Assembly: GCF_014698035.1 (NCBI RefSeq)
Contig: NZ_JACJSF010000085.1
Location: 1 to 34,685 of the forward strand
Length of the DNA: 34,685 nt
Direction of reading: 5' to 3'
Origin: Desmonostoc muscorum FACHB-395
Lineage (GTDB): Bacteria > Cyanobacteriota > Cyanobacteriia > Cyanobacteriales > Nostocaceae
In this document: piece by piece, positions 13,425 to 21,223 of the stretch
Numbering within the stretch: the first letter of the stretch is position 1
Layout of the letters: every line of letters begins with the position of its first letter
Notes under the pieces: generated by a model
Seen by the model: only the letters and a program-made list of their open reading frames with translations
Told to the model about the DNA's origin: nothing
Database searches by the model: none
Translations under genes and position numbers: made by a program

Positions 13425-13457
13425 GATTTTGGATTGTGAATAATTCAATCTAAAATC
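13425..13457. repeat. Inverted repeat downstream of the acetyltransferase gene
   Basis: GATTTTGGATTG (13425-13436) pairs with CAATCTAAAATC (13446-13457), one mismatch, 9-nt loop. It is followed by AT-rich near-repeats of AAATCTAAAAT/AATCCAAAAT up to 13479. It may help end the acetyltransferase transcript, but this A/T-rich filler is common in Nostoc-type genomes. Confidence 0.4.
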
Positions 13458-13483
13458 CAAAATTTAAAATCTAAAATTCGCTC

Positions 13484-14377
13484 TCAAGCCTGAGTCTCTT
13501 CAAATAAGACTAAGCCATACTTCTCGCCAGTAGGCAAAAAGCCAATTCCTCGATAAACTGCTTGGGCTGCTTGGTTATTATCACCTGTAAATAGGATGGC
13601 ACGTTTTACTAAGAGCGATCGCGCATCTAACAACGAGCCTGCTACCACACTTTTGGCATAGCCTTTCCCCCGCAGCGCTGGCGGTGTCCACACTCCACCA
13701 ATTTGCACAATATCAGGTAGGCTAGCATTGAAAGCAGAGTAAGAAGCTAAAGTATCTTCTGCTACTAAAACCCAATGCATACCCATATCTTGACGTGCTT
13801 CAATTATGCGATCGCAAGCAAGTCTTAAACTTGGAGTATCGGTTTTTCCTAAAGCTTCCACGTTATAAGCAACGCACCATTCGATAAGTAATTCCAATTC
13901 TTCTGGATGTGGCAAACGACACTGCACCTTTGCAGATGCTAAAGCTTCAGGTATTTGTAAATCTCGTAGTGCTAGAGAAAACAATATCTCATGTTCATCA
14001 AGCTGAGTTGGTGTGTTGCTAAGTCCCAAAATGCTTTTTGTCGCTTCAACTTGTGCTGCTGGGCCACTAATTCCAGAAATAGCACGTCCAGATTGTGCCA
14101 CAACTGCTTGCACCACCTCTGGCAAATATACAGGCGCTTGGACTATTATCATCCCATTCCAAAAATGGGCTGCAACTGCCACTATACTTTCATCTAAGTA
14201 GGCTGCTACGTAAGTTCCTTGAAATCTTGCACCTTCATCAAGCAGTCCCGCAGCCCGCCAATTAGAGCGCAAAAACATAGAAGTATCAGCGTGTTGCAAG
14301 AGAAATGCTTCTAGCGATACTTCATCTCCAGGTTGCAGAGTTTTCAAAGTAGGCACAAAAAACTCCTGAATGTCCAA
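13484..14377 (-). CDS. GNAT-family N-acetyltransferase
   Basis: Predicted acetyl-CoA-dependent N-acetyltransferase of 297 residues. The C-terminal half has the GNAT core: IVQIGGVWTPPALRGKGYAK (about 224-243), whose R-G-K-G-Y-A at 236-241 is the acetyl-CoA pyrophosphate-binding loop, then KRAILFTGDNNQAAQAVYRG and IGF, the usual final motif. The N-terminal half (about 1-140) looks like a second, degenerate GNAT-type domain (FLRSNWRAAGLLDEG, GTYVAAYLDESIVAVAAHFW), as in FR47-like double-domain proteins. The acceptor substrate is unknown. The gene diverges from the uridine phosphorylase gene across 250 bases that hold no credible gene. Confidence 0.87.
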   Translation of the reverse strand: MDIQEFFVPTLKTLQPGDEVSLEAFLLQHADTSMFLRSNWRAAGLLDEGARFQGTYVAAYLDESIVAVAAHFWNGMIIVQAPVYLPEVVQAVVAQSGRAISGISGPAAQVEATKSILGLSNTPTQLDEHEILFSLALRDLQIPEALASAKVQCRLPHPEELELLIEWCVAYNVEALGKTDTPSLRLACDRIIEARQDMGMHWVLVAEDTLASYSAFNASLPDIVQIGGVWTPPALRGKGYAKSVVAGSLLDARSLLVKRAILFTGDNNQAAQAVYRGIGFLPTGEKYGLVLFEETQA

Positions 14378-14628
14378 TTGAGTTTACTGAATAAGCGGTT
14401 TCGGGAAATCATAAAATTTCCTTTTGTTCAAGTGACAAACAGTCACCACCAAAAGAGTAACATTTTAATATTACAAATGTAGTATAAAAAAGGAACAGGC
14501 CAAATATCTCAATTGCATAGTTGCGGCTGAAAGACAACTTCAGATATGGGAAGGAGGAGATTTGCTCTAGGAAAATAAAAATCACCCCAGCATAGTATTC
14601 TGTTAGGGCGATCGCTAATCTCAACTTT

Positions 14629-15411
14629 ATGACAGGTCAACGCTTCTATCACATTGGCTTTGGACAAGACGATTTAGGTTCATCACCTCCCAGCATTGCC
14701 CTATTATCGGGTGATCCAGAGCGATCGCATCTAATCGCCCAAACTTATTTCCAAGATGCCCGCTTATTGTCGGAAAATCGCGGACTCAATAGCTATGTGG
14801 GATATTTACCAAATGGTCGCAGCATCTTATCTGCTACTAGTGGTATGGGTGCGCCTTCATTAAGTATTGTTGTCAACGAGTTGATACAGGTAGGAATCCG
14901 GCAAATTATTCGCATTGGAACTTGCGGAGCAATTCAACCTTATATACCAGTTGGTAGCGTTATTATTAGCAGTGCAGCATTGTGTCGTCAGGGTGCAGCA
15001 AATGATATTGCACCTGTGGAATATCCAGCCGCAGCCGATCCGTTTCTGACAGTCGCTTTAGTTAAAGCTGCGCGAGAATTAAAGGTTGAACATTACATCG
15101 GAATTACGGCATCAGTTGATACTTTTTACGAAGGACAAGAACGCACTGATTCCGCAAATCCAAATTTAATGCGATCGCTGCATGGCATCACAGAAGAATA
15201 TCGGCACTTAAATATCTTGAATTATGAGATGGAATCCGGCACACTATTCAAAATGGCAGGTGTGTATAATTTTGCTGCTGCTGCTGTTTGCGGTGTAGTT
15301 GCTGGGCGTACTGTGAGTGAAAATATCATCTTAGAACAGAGGGATATTGCTGTGAAAAATGCGATCGCAATTGCTGTAAATGCAGCAGCAACCTTTGAGT
15401 CAGACAATTAA
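14629..15411 (+). CDS. udp: Uridine phosphorylase-like nucleoside phosphorylase
   Basis: Cleaves a nucleoside with phosphate to free base and ribose-1-phosphate in pyrimidine salvage. The 260-residue product is close to E. coli Udp in motif order: FYHIGFGQDDL at the start, LLSGDPERSHLIAQ (phosphate loop), GMGAPSLSIVVNELIQVGIR, IRIGTCGAIQPYIPVGSVII, GITASVDTFYEGQERTD (base recognition) and NYEMESGTLFKMAGV (ribose binding). Length is normal. It is the first gene of a plus-strand series but is followed by 235 AT-rich bases, so it is probably transcribed alone. Specificity for uridine rather than another nucleoside is inferred from the GQER motif. Confidence 0.88.
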   Translation: MTGQRFYHIGFGQDDLGSSPPSIALLSGDPERSHLIAQTYFQDARLLSENRGLNSYVGYLPNGRSILSATSGMGAPSLSIVVNELIQVGIRQIIRIGTCGAIQPYIPVGSVIISSAALCRQGAANDIAPVEYPAAADPFLTVALVKAARELKVEHYIGITASVDTFYEGQERTDSANPNLMRSLHGITEEYRHLNILNYEMESGTLFKMAGVYNFAAAAVCGVVAGRTVSENIILEQRDIAVKNAIAIAVNAAATFESDN

Positions 15412-15646
15412 TATTTACTTGATAAGTTAACTCTCAGTAGTTTCATCATGTCTTCACCCAATCTTTAATTTTTCAATCAGTAATTCTAGCTAATATAGCT
15501 TACATCACATTATTTTCATATTCTAAAAATATATAAAAAATCACCATAACTATCCTAAAAATAAACACATTATTTAAGCTACTAAAAGTAAATATTGTAA
15601 GCAATTTAGATTTAAATAAATATTGAAAAATGGAGCGAAAGCTAAT

Positions 15647-16228
15647 ATGAATAATATTTTTAAGTATGGGATTAAAACCATGACTTCAACTGTGATGTCT
15701 ACGAAAAGCTACGCCTACGCACTAATCCCAACGCTGATATTTTTAGCATTCTCTCATCGAGCAACAGCAGACGATCCAGGAGCATGTTACATGGTAACGT
15801 CCTCCGGTAAAACCGTTGGATTAGAAAGGCTTTGTGGCAATATAGCCGCACCTTCAGACGACAGAGTTTTTCGAGTTTCAATTAAACGCCGCTTTGGTGG
15901 AACTCCTGTGATTGACGTTACCTTCAATGACAAAAAAACCTTTGAAATGATTGTAGATACTGGTGCTAGCGGGACTATTATTACTCAAAGTATGGCGAAT
16001 ACACTTAAACTCCAGACTACAGGTACAATGCAAGCCCAAATTGCCGATGGTAGCGAAGTAGAATTTCCAACCAGTAAGGTAAAATCTATTGCAGCAGGTG
16101 GAGTTACAGCCAATAATCTTCAGGTAGCGATCGCACCCAAAGCCAGCATCGGCTTACTGGGCCACGATTTCTTCGGCAACTATGATATTAAGATTCTGGA
16201 GAGAGAGGTCGAATTTCATCACCGCTAA
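15647..16228 (+). CDS. Retropepsin-like aspartic protease, exported
   Basis: Clan AA aspartic protease with a single catalytic motif, so it would act as a dimer. From ATG 15647 (GGAG about 11 nt upstream) the product has 193 residues: a hydrophobic export signal (about 22-36, possible cleavage after RATA near 41), a short Cys-containing spacer, and the retropepsin domain with Asp104 in IVDTGASGTIITQSMA. The ADGSEVEFPTSKV flap and IGLLGHDFFGNYDIKI near the C terminus complete the fold. A later in-frame ATG (15680) would still leave a signal peptide. Codons in the signal-peptide region match a dispersed repeat (separate entry). Confidence 0.85.
   Translation: MNNIFKYGIKTMTSTVMSTKSYAYALIPTLIFLAFSHRATADDPGACYMVTSSGKTVGLERLCGNIAAPSDDRVFRVSIKRRFGGTPVIDVTFNDKKTFEMIVDTGASGTIITQSMANTLKLQTTGTMQAQIADGSEVEFPTSKVKSIAAGGVTANNLQVAIAPKASIGLLGHDFFGNYDIKILEREVEFHHR
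15697..15721 (+). repeat. Short dispersed repeat inside the signal-peptide codons
   Basis: TCTACGAAAAGCTACGCCTACGCA contains GCTACGCCTACGC (15708-15720), the exact reverse complement of 4067-4079 in an intergenic repeat. It encodes about STKSYAYA just before the hydrophobic core of the export signal. Confidence 0.5.
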
Positions 16229-16253
16229 TGGTTGGAAGTAAAAACATAGAAAC

Positions 16254-16646
16254 ATGACTAAGCTGATTGAATACGAAGAAGCCAGCGATGAAATCCGGGC
16301 AGTATATGACGACATCCGCGTCACCCGCCAGAATGACTATATTAATAACTTTTGGAAAGCCATAGCTAATCATCCCCCTACCTTGCAACGAACTTGGCAA
16401 GCGGTGAAAGAAGTGATGACTAGCCCTGGTGAAATTGATCCACTGATGCGAGAACTAATTTATATCGCCGTGAGTGCGACAAATGGCTGTGAGTATTGTA
16501 TTGCCTCCCACACAGCAGGAGCGCGGGCCAAGGGAATGAATGATACCATGTTCGGGGAACTCATGGCGATCGCAGCTACTGCCAACATGACCAATCGCCT
16601 CGCTAACGGCTATCAAATTCCGGTGGACGAGAGATTTAAGACGTAG
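16254..16646 (+). CDS. Carboxymuconolactone decarboxylase/AhpD-like protein
   Basis: All-helical protein of 130 residues. The segment LMRELIYIAVSATNGCEYCI with ASHTAGARAKG carries the AhpD-type Cys79-x-x-Cys82-x3-His86 active site, so a peroxidase or disulphide-reductase role is more likely than true carboxymuconolactone decarboxylation, in which these Cys residues are not needed. It begins 25 bases after the protease gene and is followed 54 bases later by an alpha/beta hydrolase gene on the same strand, suggesting a small operon. The natural substrate cannot be read from sequence. Confidence 0.88.
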   Translation: MTKLIEYEEASDEIRAVYDDIRVTRQNDYINNFWKAIANHPPTLQRTWQAVKEVMTSPGEIDPLMRELIYIAVSATNGCEYCIASHTAGARAKGMNDTMFGELMAIAATANMTNRLANGYQIPVDERFKT

Positions 16647-16700
16647 GAGTGTAGCGTTGTCGATCCCTGCTTCAGATCGGGTTTAGCAGAATTATTGACT

Positions 16701-17510
16701 ATGCCAAAGCTTCAGGTTAACGGGATTGATTTGTTCTACGACATTAAGGGAAAGGGTGAGCCTTTGCTATTAATAGCTGGCTTCCTTTGCGATCATGCCT
16801 ATTGGTCGTTGATTATGCCATCGCTGATTTCGCAGTATCAAGTTATTCGCTTAGATAACCGAGGTATGGGGCGAAGTTCCGCTCCTGAAACCCCCTATAG
16901 TCTGAAGCAAATGGCTAATGATGTAGCAGCATTGCTCGATCATCTTGCGATCGATAAGGTGCATCTAGTAGGTCATTCAATGGGTGGTCAGATAGCTCAA
17001 GAATTAGTGTTAGCACATCCTCAAAAGGTGCAAAGTCTAATGCTGCTTTCGTCACTTGCAAAGGGTGACGGATTATTCAACAGCATCATTGAGACTTGGG
17101 GCGAACTCTGCGCTAATGTAGACCTGAAACTTTATGAAAAAGTTGTATTACCCTGGATATTTACAGATACCTTCTACTCGATTCCTGGCATGATCGAAGG
17201 TCTGATCGAATTTGCAATCAGATATCCTTTCCCGCCAGCAACTCATTCACTCTATCATCACAGCCAAGCCATGCTTGACTTTGATACAACAGATCGCCTT
17301 CAAAAAATTCATTGTCCTACCCTAGTTCTAGTTGGTAAACAAGACATTCTCACTCCCCTAAAGTTTTCCCAGCAACTTGCTCAAGGCATTCCCGATACTG
17401 AACTTATAGTTCTCGAAGGTGGGGGTCATGGCTTCTTAATTGAGTCGCCTGATACTGTGATTTCAGCCATGCTAAACTTCCTGCGGAAATTGAAGCCAGC
17501 CTACTTCTAA
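16701..17510 (+). CDS. Alpha/beta hydrolase, enol-lactonase-like
   Basis: Serine hydrolase of 269 residues from ATG 16701 (a TTG two codons upstream also opens the frame). Ser93 in VGHSMGG is the nucleophile, Asp215 in VGKQDILTP and His243 in GGGHGF complete the triad, and RLDNRGMGRSSAPETPYSLK is the typical segment before the nucleophile. The general look is of the 3-oxoadipate enol-lactonase/haloperoxidase type. The position behind a CMD/AhpD-like gene recalls the pcaC-pcaD pair, but no other protocatechuate pathway genes are present. A strong hairpin terminator follows. Confidence 0.87.
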   Translation: MPKLQVNGIDLFYDIKGKGEPLLLIAGFLCDHAYWSLIMPSLISQYQVIRLDNRGMGRSSAPETPYSLKQMANDVAALLDHLAIDKVHLVGHSMGGQIAQELVLAHPQKVQSLMLLSSLAKGDGLFNSIIETWGELCANVDLKLYEKVVLPWIFTDTFYSIPGMIEGLIEFAIRYPFPPATHSLYHHSQAMLDFDTTDRLQKIHCPTLVLVGKQDILTPLKFSQQLAQGIPDTELIVLEGGGHGFLIESPDTVISAMLNFLRKLKPAYF

Positions 17511-17525
17511 TTTACAAAAAAAAGC

Positions 17526-17563
17526 TGTAGCTTAGGGAGTGCTAAATCACTCACTAAGCTACA
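17526..17563. terminator. Bidirectional intrinsic terminator between convergent genes
   Basis: TGTAGCTTAGGGAGTG and CACTCACTAAGCTACA form a 16-bp stem with one mismatch and a 6-nt loop. An A8 run just to the left (about 17516-17523) gives a U-tract for the minus-strand transcript of the dynamin gene. The hairpin lies 15 bases after the hydrolase stop and 26 bases past the dynamin stop. Confidence 0.85.
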
Positions 17564-17588
17564 CTTATCTCAGTATTTGGGATTAAAA

Positions 17589-20039
17589 TCAAACCTCTCG
17601 TACCGCGTCTGAAAACACAAATCCATTATTAGCAAACTTATTATCAGTATCAAAATACTCACCAATGACAGGTAAGAAGTGGTCATATAGTTTCATTGAC
17701 TGTAAACAACTATTGATACTAGAAGCTGCTGAATTGTATGCTGCAATATTTTCTTCAACAACACTCAATAATCGGCGATTATTAGCGATTTTCTCTTCAG
17801 CTTCTTGTTGCAGTGTTTTCTCTAAATTAGCACGCGCCTGTGGATATTGCTGCAAAATCTCATCTGCTTGCTGATCTGCCATTGGTAACAACTGAGTTTT
17901 GAGCGTTTGGTTAATAGTTTGACGGAAAGATTTACGAATAGTTTGTGAAACTTTTGGCTCAAAATCTAACTTCAATAATTGCCTAATTGCTGGTTCTGCT
18001 TCTACGATACTTTCAGCATCGTAGCTTTGAGAAGTTTGCAATAAAGTTTGGCGAAATTGATATATAGAAAAAGTGCCTTCATCATAAAATCTCGGACTTT
18101 CTCGCACGAAGCGATCGCACTCTACACTAGCTGCACTCACTAATGCTTGAGTAACCTGCTTTTCTATAGTTCTGATCTCTTGTTCAATGCCGCCATCACT
18201 ATCTAATAAACGATACAACTGGCGATAATATTCTGACTTGCGAATTTTTTCAATTAATCGCTGAAAATAATTCGCAACAACTTGCTGAGATGACTCAATC
18301 AAAATATCTTCTAACTGATTTGCTAAGTAATAAAATGCCTCTACTAAAATAGCAATTAAAGGTGCGGTAGCATTGCGAGGATGGCTAATTGTTGCACGTT
18401 GATAAGCAGAAGCTACAGAAAAAGTATCTAGCAATTCATCTAAACGACGAATCATTCGTGATTGCAATTGTCTAAAATCTGCTTCAAAAGCATCACAGGA
18501 ATTATTAATTATTTGGTTAACTTCTTTTGTGATATGCTCACTAAATTCTCTGCCGATTTGCTGGAGTTGCTGATTTAGGCGTTGCAACTCTTGCTGCTTC
18601 ATACTCTCAATTTCTTGGGGTTGACTATCTAAATTACGTTGTACACTCTGATAATGTTTTGTCAGTTTAATACAAACATCTTCCAAATCATCAGCAAGAT
18701 TCTTAAATAATTGGGGACGCTTCTCTTCTGTAAGATAGCGAGTAATAGCTGTGCGAAATTCTTCAGTACCACTATCTTGAATTAGCTTTTCTATCAGTTC
18801 ATTTCCCCAATCTCCCAAAATCCGCACATAATTTTGATTTGGAGTTTCATAGCCGTTAACAGAGACACGGAATTTAGTGGTAGATAACTTTCCTGAATTT
18901 ACGCAGTAGTTGTTAAATGCATAGACAAATTGTGGTGTTTCTTCTTTACCATCTAAACCTTTAATGCTTTCTGCAAAAACAGAATCTAAACCAAATCTAT
19001 CTAGTTGATTTGTCTGTTTAATCTGACTGCCATAAAATCCTAATAATCCACTTGTTTTATAAACTTTGTTTGAATTGCCAAATTGTCCGCTAATTAAATC
19101 GTCTAATCTTTGTCGTAGTTGGGTATTGTACCAAGTTTCATCGATGCGGTTGAAGACATAAAAAACGCGATCGCGTACTCCCCCATTTTGCCGCATTAAT
19201 TCCAAAAGTTCTGTTTCTTCTTTTGTCATGTCACCCGCCGAAGCAGGTTTTAGCACACACACCACCGCCGAAGTATCAGGATGTTGAATTTTGGTATAAG
19301 TTAATTGTGCATCTTTCTCTACTGGTGCATCTATACCAGGGGTATCAATAATTACGTTGCCGTCTTGTAACAGAGGATGATTGCAATAATATTCTATTCG
19401 CTTCAATACTGCACTATTGCTACCACGACGGGCATATCCAGCCGCTTCCTTGAGGTTGGAAAAGTTAAATTGCTCCATTGAGTATGTAGCATTATTAACC
19501 GTGTTGATGCGATCGTGGTTTGCCCAATATCCCTGTAGCAACAACATTAACGCCTTCGCCTGTTTTGCACGTTCTGATTTACTCTCACCACCCTCCTGCT
19601 GAATAATCGCTTCAGAATCTTCACGTAGCAAGTTAATTACATCACGTTGGTTGATATTAGCTACTATCTTAAATCCTAGTTGCTCACACAAATAAACTAC
19701 TTGTTCCCGAATTTCTGCTTCACTTAAGAACGTTAAAACAACACGTTCTTTATCTAATTCTGCATACTCGATTTTGCATTCTGTACCTGTAGCGTGTCCC
19801 TCAGCACTGTAAAGTAGTTCTCTCTCCAATAGTGCATTGATTAGCATTGATTTACCAGCACTAAATGCACCTGCAAACACAATCTCAAACTTGGGAGAAA
19901 TCGCTTTAGTTAGGGAAGTTTGTACAGGTGTAATATCTTGGGAATGTAGCGTTGGTTCTTGTTGTAAAAGTTGTAATATCGACTCAACTTGCTCTTTCAA
20001 ATTTTTGCACTGAAGCGGTAAATCTGACATATTCAGCAT
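17589..20039 (-). CDS. Dynamin-family GTPase
   Basis: Large membrane-remodelling-type GTPase of 816 residues. The GTPase domain shows G1 at 57-64 (GAFSAGKS), a G2 Thr in HATGTECKIEY (84-86), G3 at 232-235 (IIDTPGID) and G4 at 297-300 (NRID). The rest is helical: Gln-rich coiled coil near 460-510, a hydrophobic patch near 558-582 (APLIAILVEAFYYLANQLED) that could be a membrane-binding paddle, and a second coiled-coil arm to the C terminus. It is longer than the ~690-residue Nostoc BDLP type and has an insert of about 110 residues between G2 and G3. ATG 20030 is an alternative start. Bacterial dynamins act in membrane repair, division or phage response; the job here is unknown. Confidence 0.9.
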   Translation of the reverse strand: MLNMSDLPLQCKNLKEQVESILQLLQQEPTLHSQDITPVQTSLTKAISPKFEIVFAGAFSAGKSMLINALLERELLYSAEGHATGTECKIEYAELDKERVVLTFLSEAEIREQVVYLCEQLGFKIVANINQRDVINLLREDSEAIIQQEGGESKSERAKQAKALMLLLQGYWANHDRINTVNNATYSMEQFNFSNLKEAAGYARRGSNSAVLKRIEYYCNHPLLQDGNVIIDTPGIDAPVEKDAQLTYTKIQHPDTSAVVCVLKPASAGDMTKEETELLELMRQNGGVRDRVFYVFNRIDETWYNTQLRQRLDDLISGQFGNSNKVYKTSGLLGFYGSQIKQTNQLDRFGLDSVFAESIKGLDGKEETPQFVYAFNNYCVNSGKLSTTKFRVSVNGYETPNQNYVRILGDWGNELIEKLIQDSGTEEFRTAITRYLTEEKRPQLFKNLADDLEDVCIKLTKHYQSVQRNLDSQPQEIESMKQQELQRLNQQLQQIGREFSEHITKEVNQIINNSCDAFEADFRQLQSRMIRRLDELLDTFSVASAYQRATISHPRNATAPLIAILVEAFYYLANQLEDILIESSQQVVANYFQRLIEKIRKSEYYRQLYRLLDSDGGIEQEIRTIEKQVTQALVSAASVECDRFVRESPRFYDEGTFSIYQFRQTLLQTSQSYDAESIVEAEPAIRQLLKLDFEPKVSQTIRKSFRQTINQTLKTQLLPMADQQADEILQQYPQARANLEKTLQQEAEEKIANNRRLLSVVEENIAAYNSAASSINSCLQSMKLYDHFLPVIGEYFDTDNKFANNGFVFSDAVREV

Positions 20040-20584
20040 CCTGACAATATTTATGTATATGTTAGTTACATTTGTTGTCTTGATGGTTCAGTAGTATTTC
20101 TGAGATATTTGATGCAATTTAGTTACCGGGTATCAGCTAACCCACAAAGATCATGTCTGGTTAAAAACTTATTAGGCTGACATGAGAGAAGTCTGATTAC
20201 GACGTTGGCGAGGCCAACTCATCCGCCTCGCTGTAGTCAATTTCAACTAAGCTAATCGTCAAGCATTTTTCCCGAATGATTAGCTTGTAGTAAAGGCTAC
20301 TTTATGGTGACGCTTCGCACCCTACTTTTATGCCAATACGGTTCATTAAGGGGCTACTGGCAAAAATTTTGGGGTTTTGAGACGCGATAAATCGCCGTCT
20401 CTACAAGTGTATTGACTTTTATGCAACTTAAATTGACCTGTTTAGCCTGAATTTAAATAAAATTAAAAAAATCTGTATATTTGAATACTTTTTAGGAATT
20501 TTTTGGCAAATGTCATGTTATTGTAACTTTAGCAAAGCCTTGCTCAGTCAATTCAGAGAGTCATGATTATCGAGTGGTTCATTC
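20040..20584. other. Intergenic region between divergent genes, repeat-rich
   Basis: About 545 bases with no credible gene. It contains a perfect inverted repeat AAGCTAATC/GATTAGCTT (20249-20257 with 20278-20286) and a GAGACGCGAT...ATCGCCGTCTC foldback (20379-20401). The latter is a repeat type common in Nostoc-like genomes. The promoters of the dynamin gene and the HPP gene should be at its two ends. Confidence 0.6.
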
Positions 20585-21142
20585 ATGATCGACGGTAAAA
20601 AAGTTCGGTTTAAATTAAAAAATTATTGGTTTAAAACCTTTGGCAGATGGCGATCCTGTCCGCTAACCTGTCCAATAGACAGACCTCATCATCGGCATGT
20701 TTTTTGGAGTTGGATCGGTAGTTTTTTAGCCATAACTGCAACGTCTTACCTTGCTGCAAAAACTAATTCTCCTTTGCTGATGGCTCCTTTTGGTGCTACG
20801 AGTGTCTTGATTTTTGGTGTGCCTGACAGTCCTTTGGCTCAACCCCGCAATGTTATTGGGGGTAATCTTTTAGCTGCTATGGTGAGTCTGATAATTCTGC
20901 ATTTTCTCGGTGCTTCTCCCTTGGCAATGGGAATGGCTGTTTCTAGTGCGATCGGAATCATGCAGCTTACCGGAACTCTACACCCACCTTCGGGTGCTGT
21001 TGCATTAGTCGTCATGATGACGAAACCAGACTGGCAATTTTTGCTAACACCTGCCTTTGAGGGATCGATGATTCTAGTGCTATGCGCTGTGATCTTCAAT
21101 AATTTAGCGGAGGAAAGGACGTATCCGAAACACTGGTTATAG
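20585..21142 (+). CDS. HPP-family integral membrane protein
   Basis: Membrane protein of 185 residues with about five hydrophobic helices after a basic cytoplasmic N terminus. The family-defining motif is in MQLTGTLHPPSGAVALVVMM (His-Pro-Pro), and MAPFGATSVLIFGVPDSPLAQPRNVIGGN is the other conserved block. HPP proteins in cyanobacteria and chloroplasts have been linked to nitrite transport, so a nitrite permease is a reasonable but unproved role. No nitrate assimilation gene is beside it. Length and topology fit the family. Confidence 0.88.
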   Translation: MIDGKKVRFKLKNYWFKTFGRWRSCPLTCPIDRPHHRHVFWSWIGSFLAITATSYLAAKTNSPLLMAPFGATSVLIFGVPDSPLAQPRNVIGGNLLAAMVSLIILHFLGASPLAMGMAVSSAIGIMQLTGTLHPPSGAVALVVMMTKPDWQFLLTPAFEGSMILVLCAVIFNNLAEERTYPKHWL

Positions 21143-21223
21143 CATTGTCTCGGGAGTATCTCACTTTTATTGAATATTACTCCAGTCGTTGGTTTAACAA
21201 TTCCAATAAATGATGAGATCGCT

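Noticed and set aside
14409..14624. 71-codon minus-strand ORF between the acetyltransferase and udp genes
   Set aside because: Random hydrophobic composition, no family, and it occupies a divergent promoter region.
16254..17510. Assigning pcaC and pcaD to the CMD-like and hydrolase genes
   Set aside because: The Cys-x-x-Cys site points to AhpD-type chemistry and no other pathway genes are present, so symbols were withheld.
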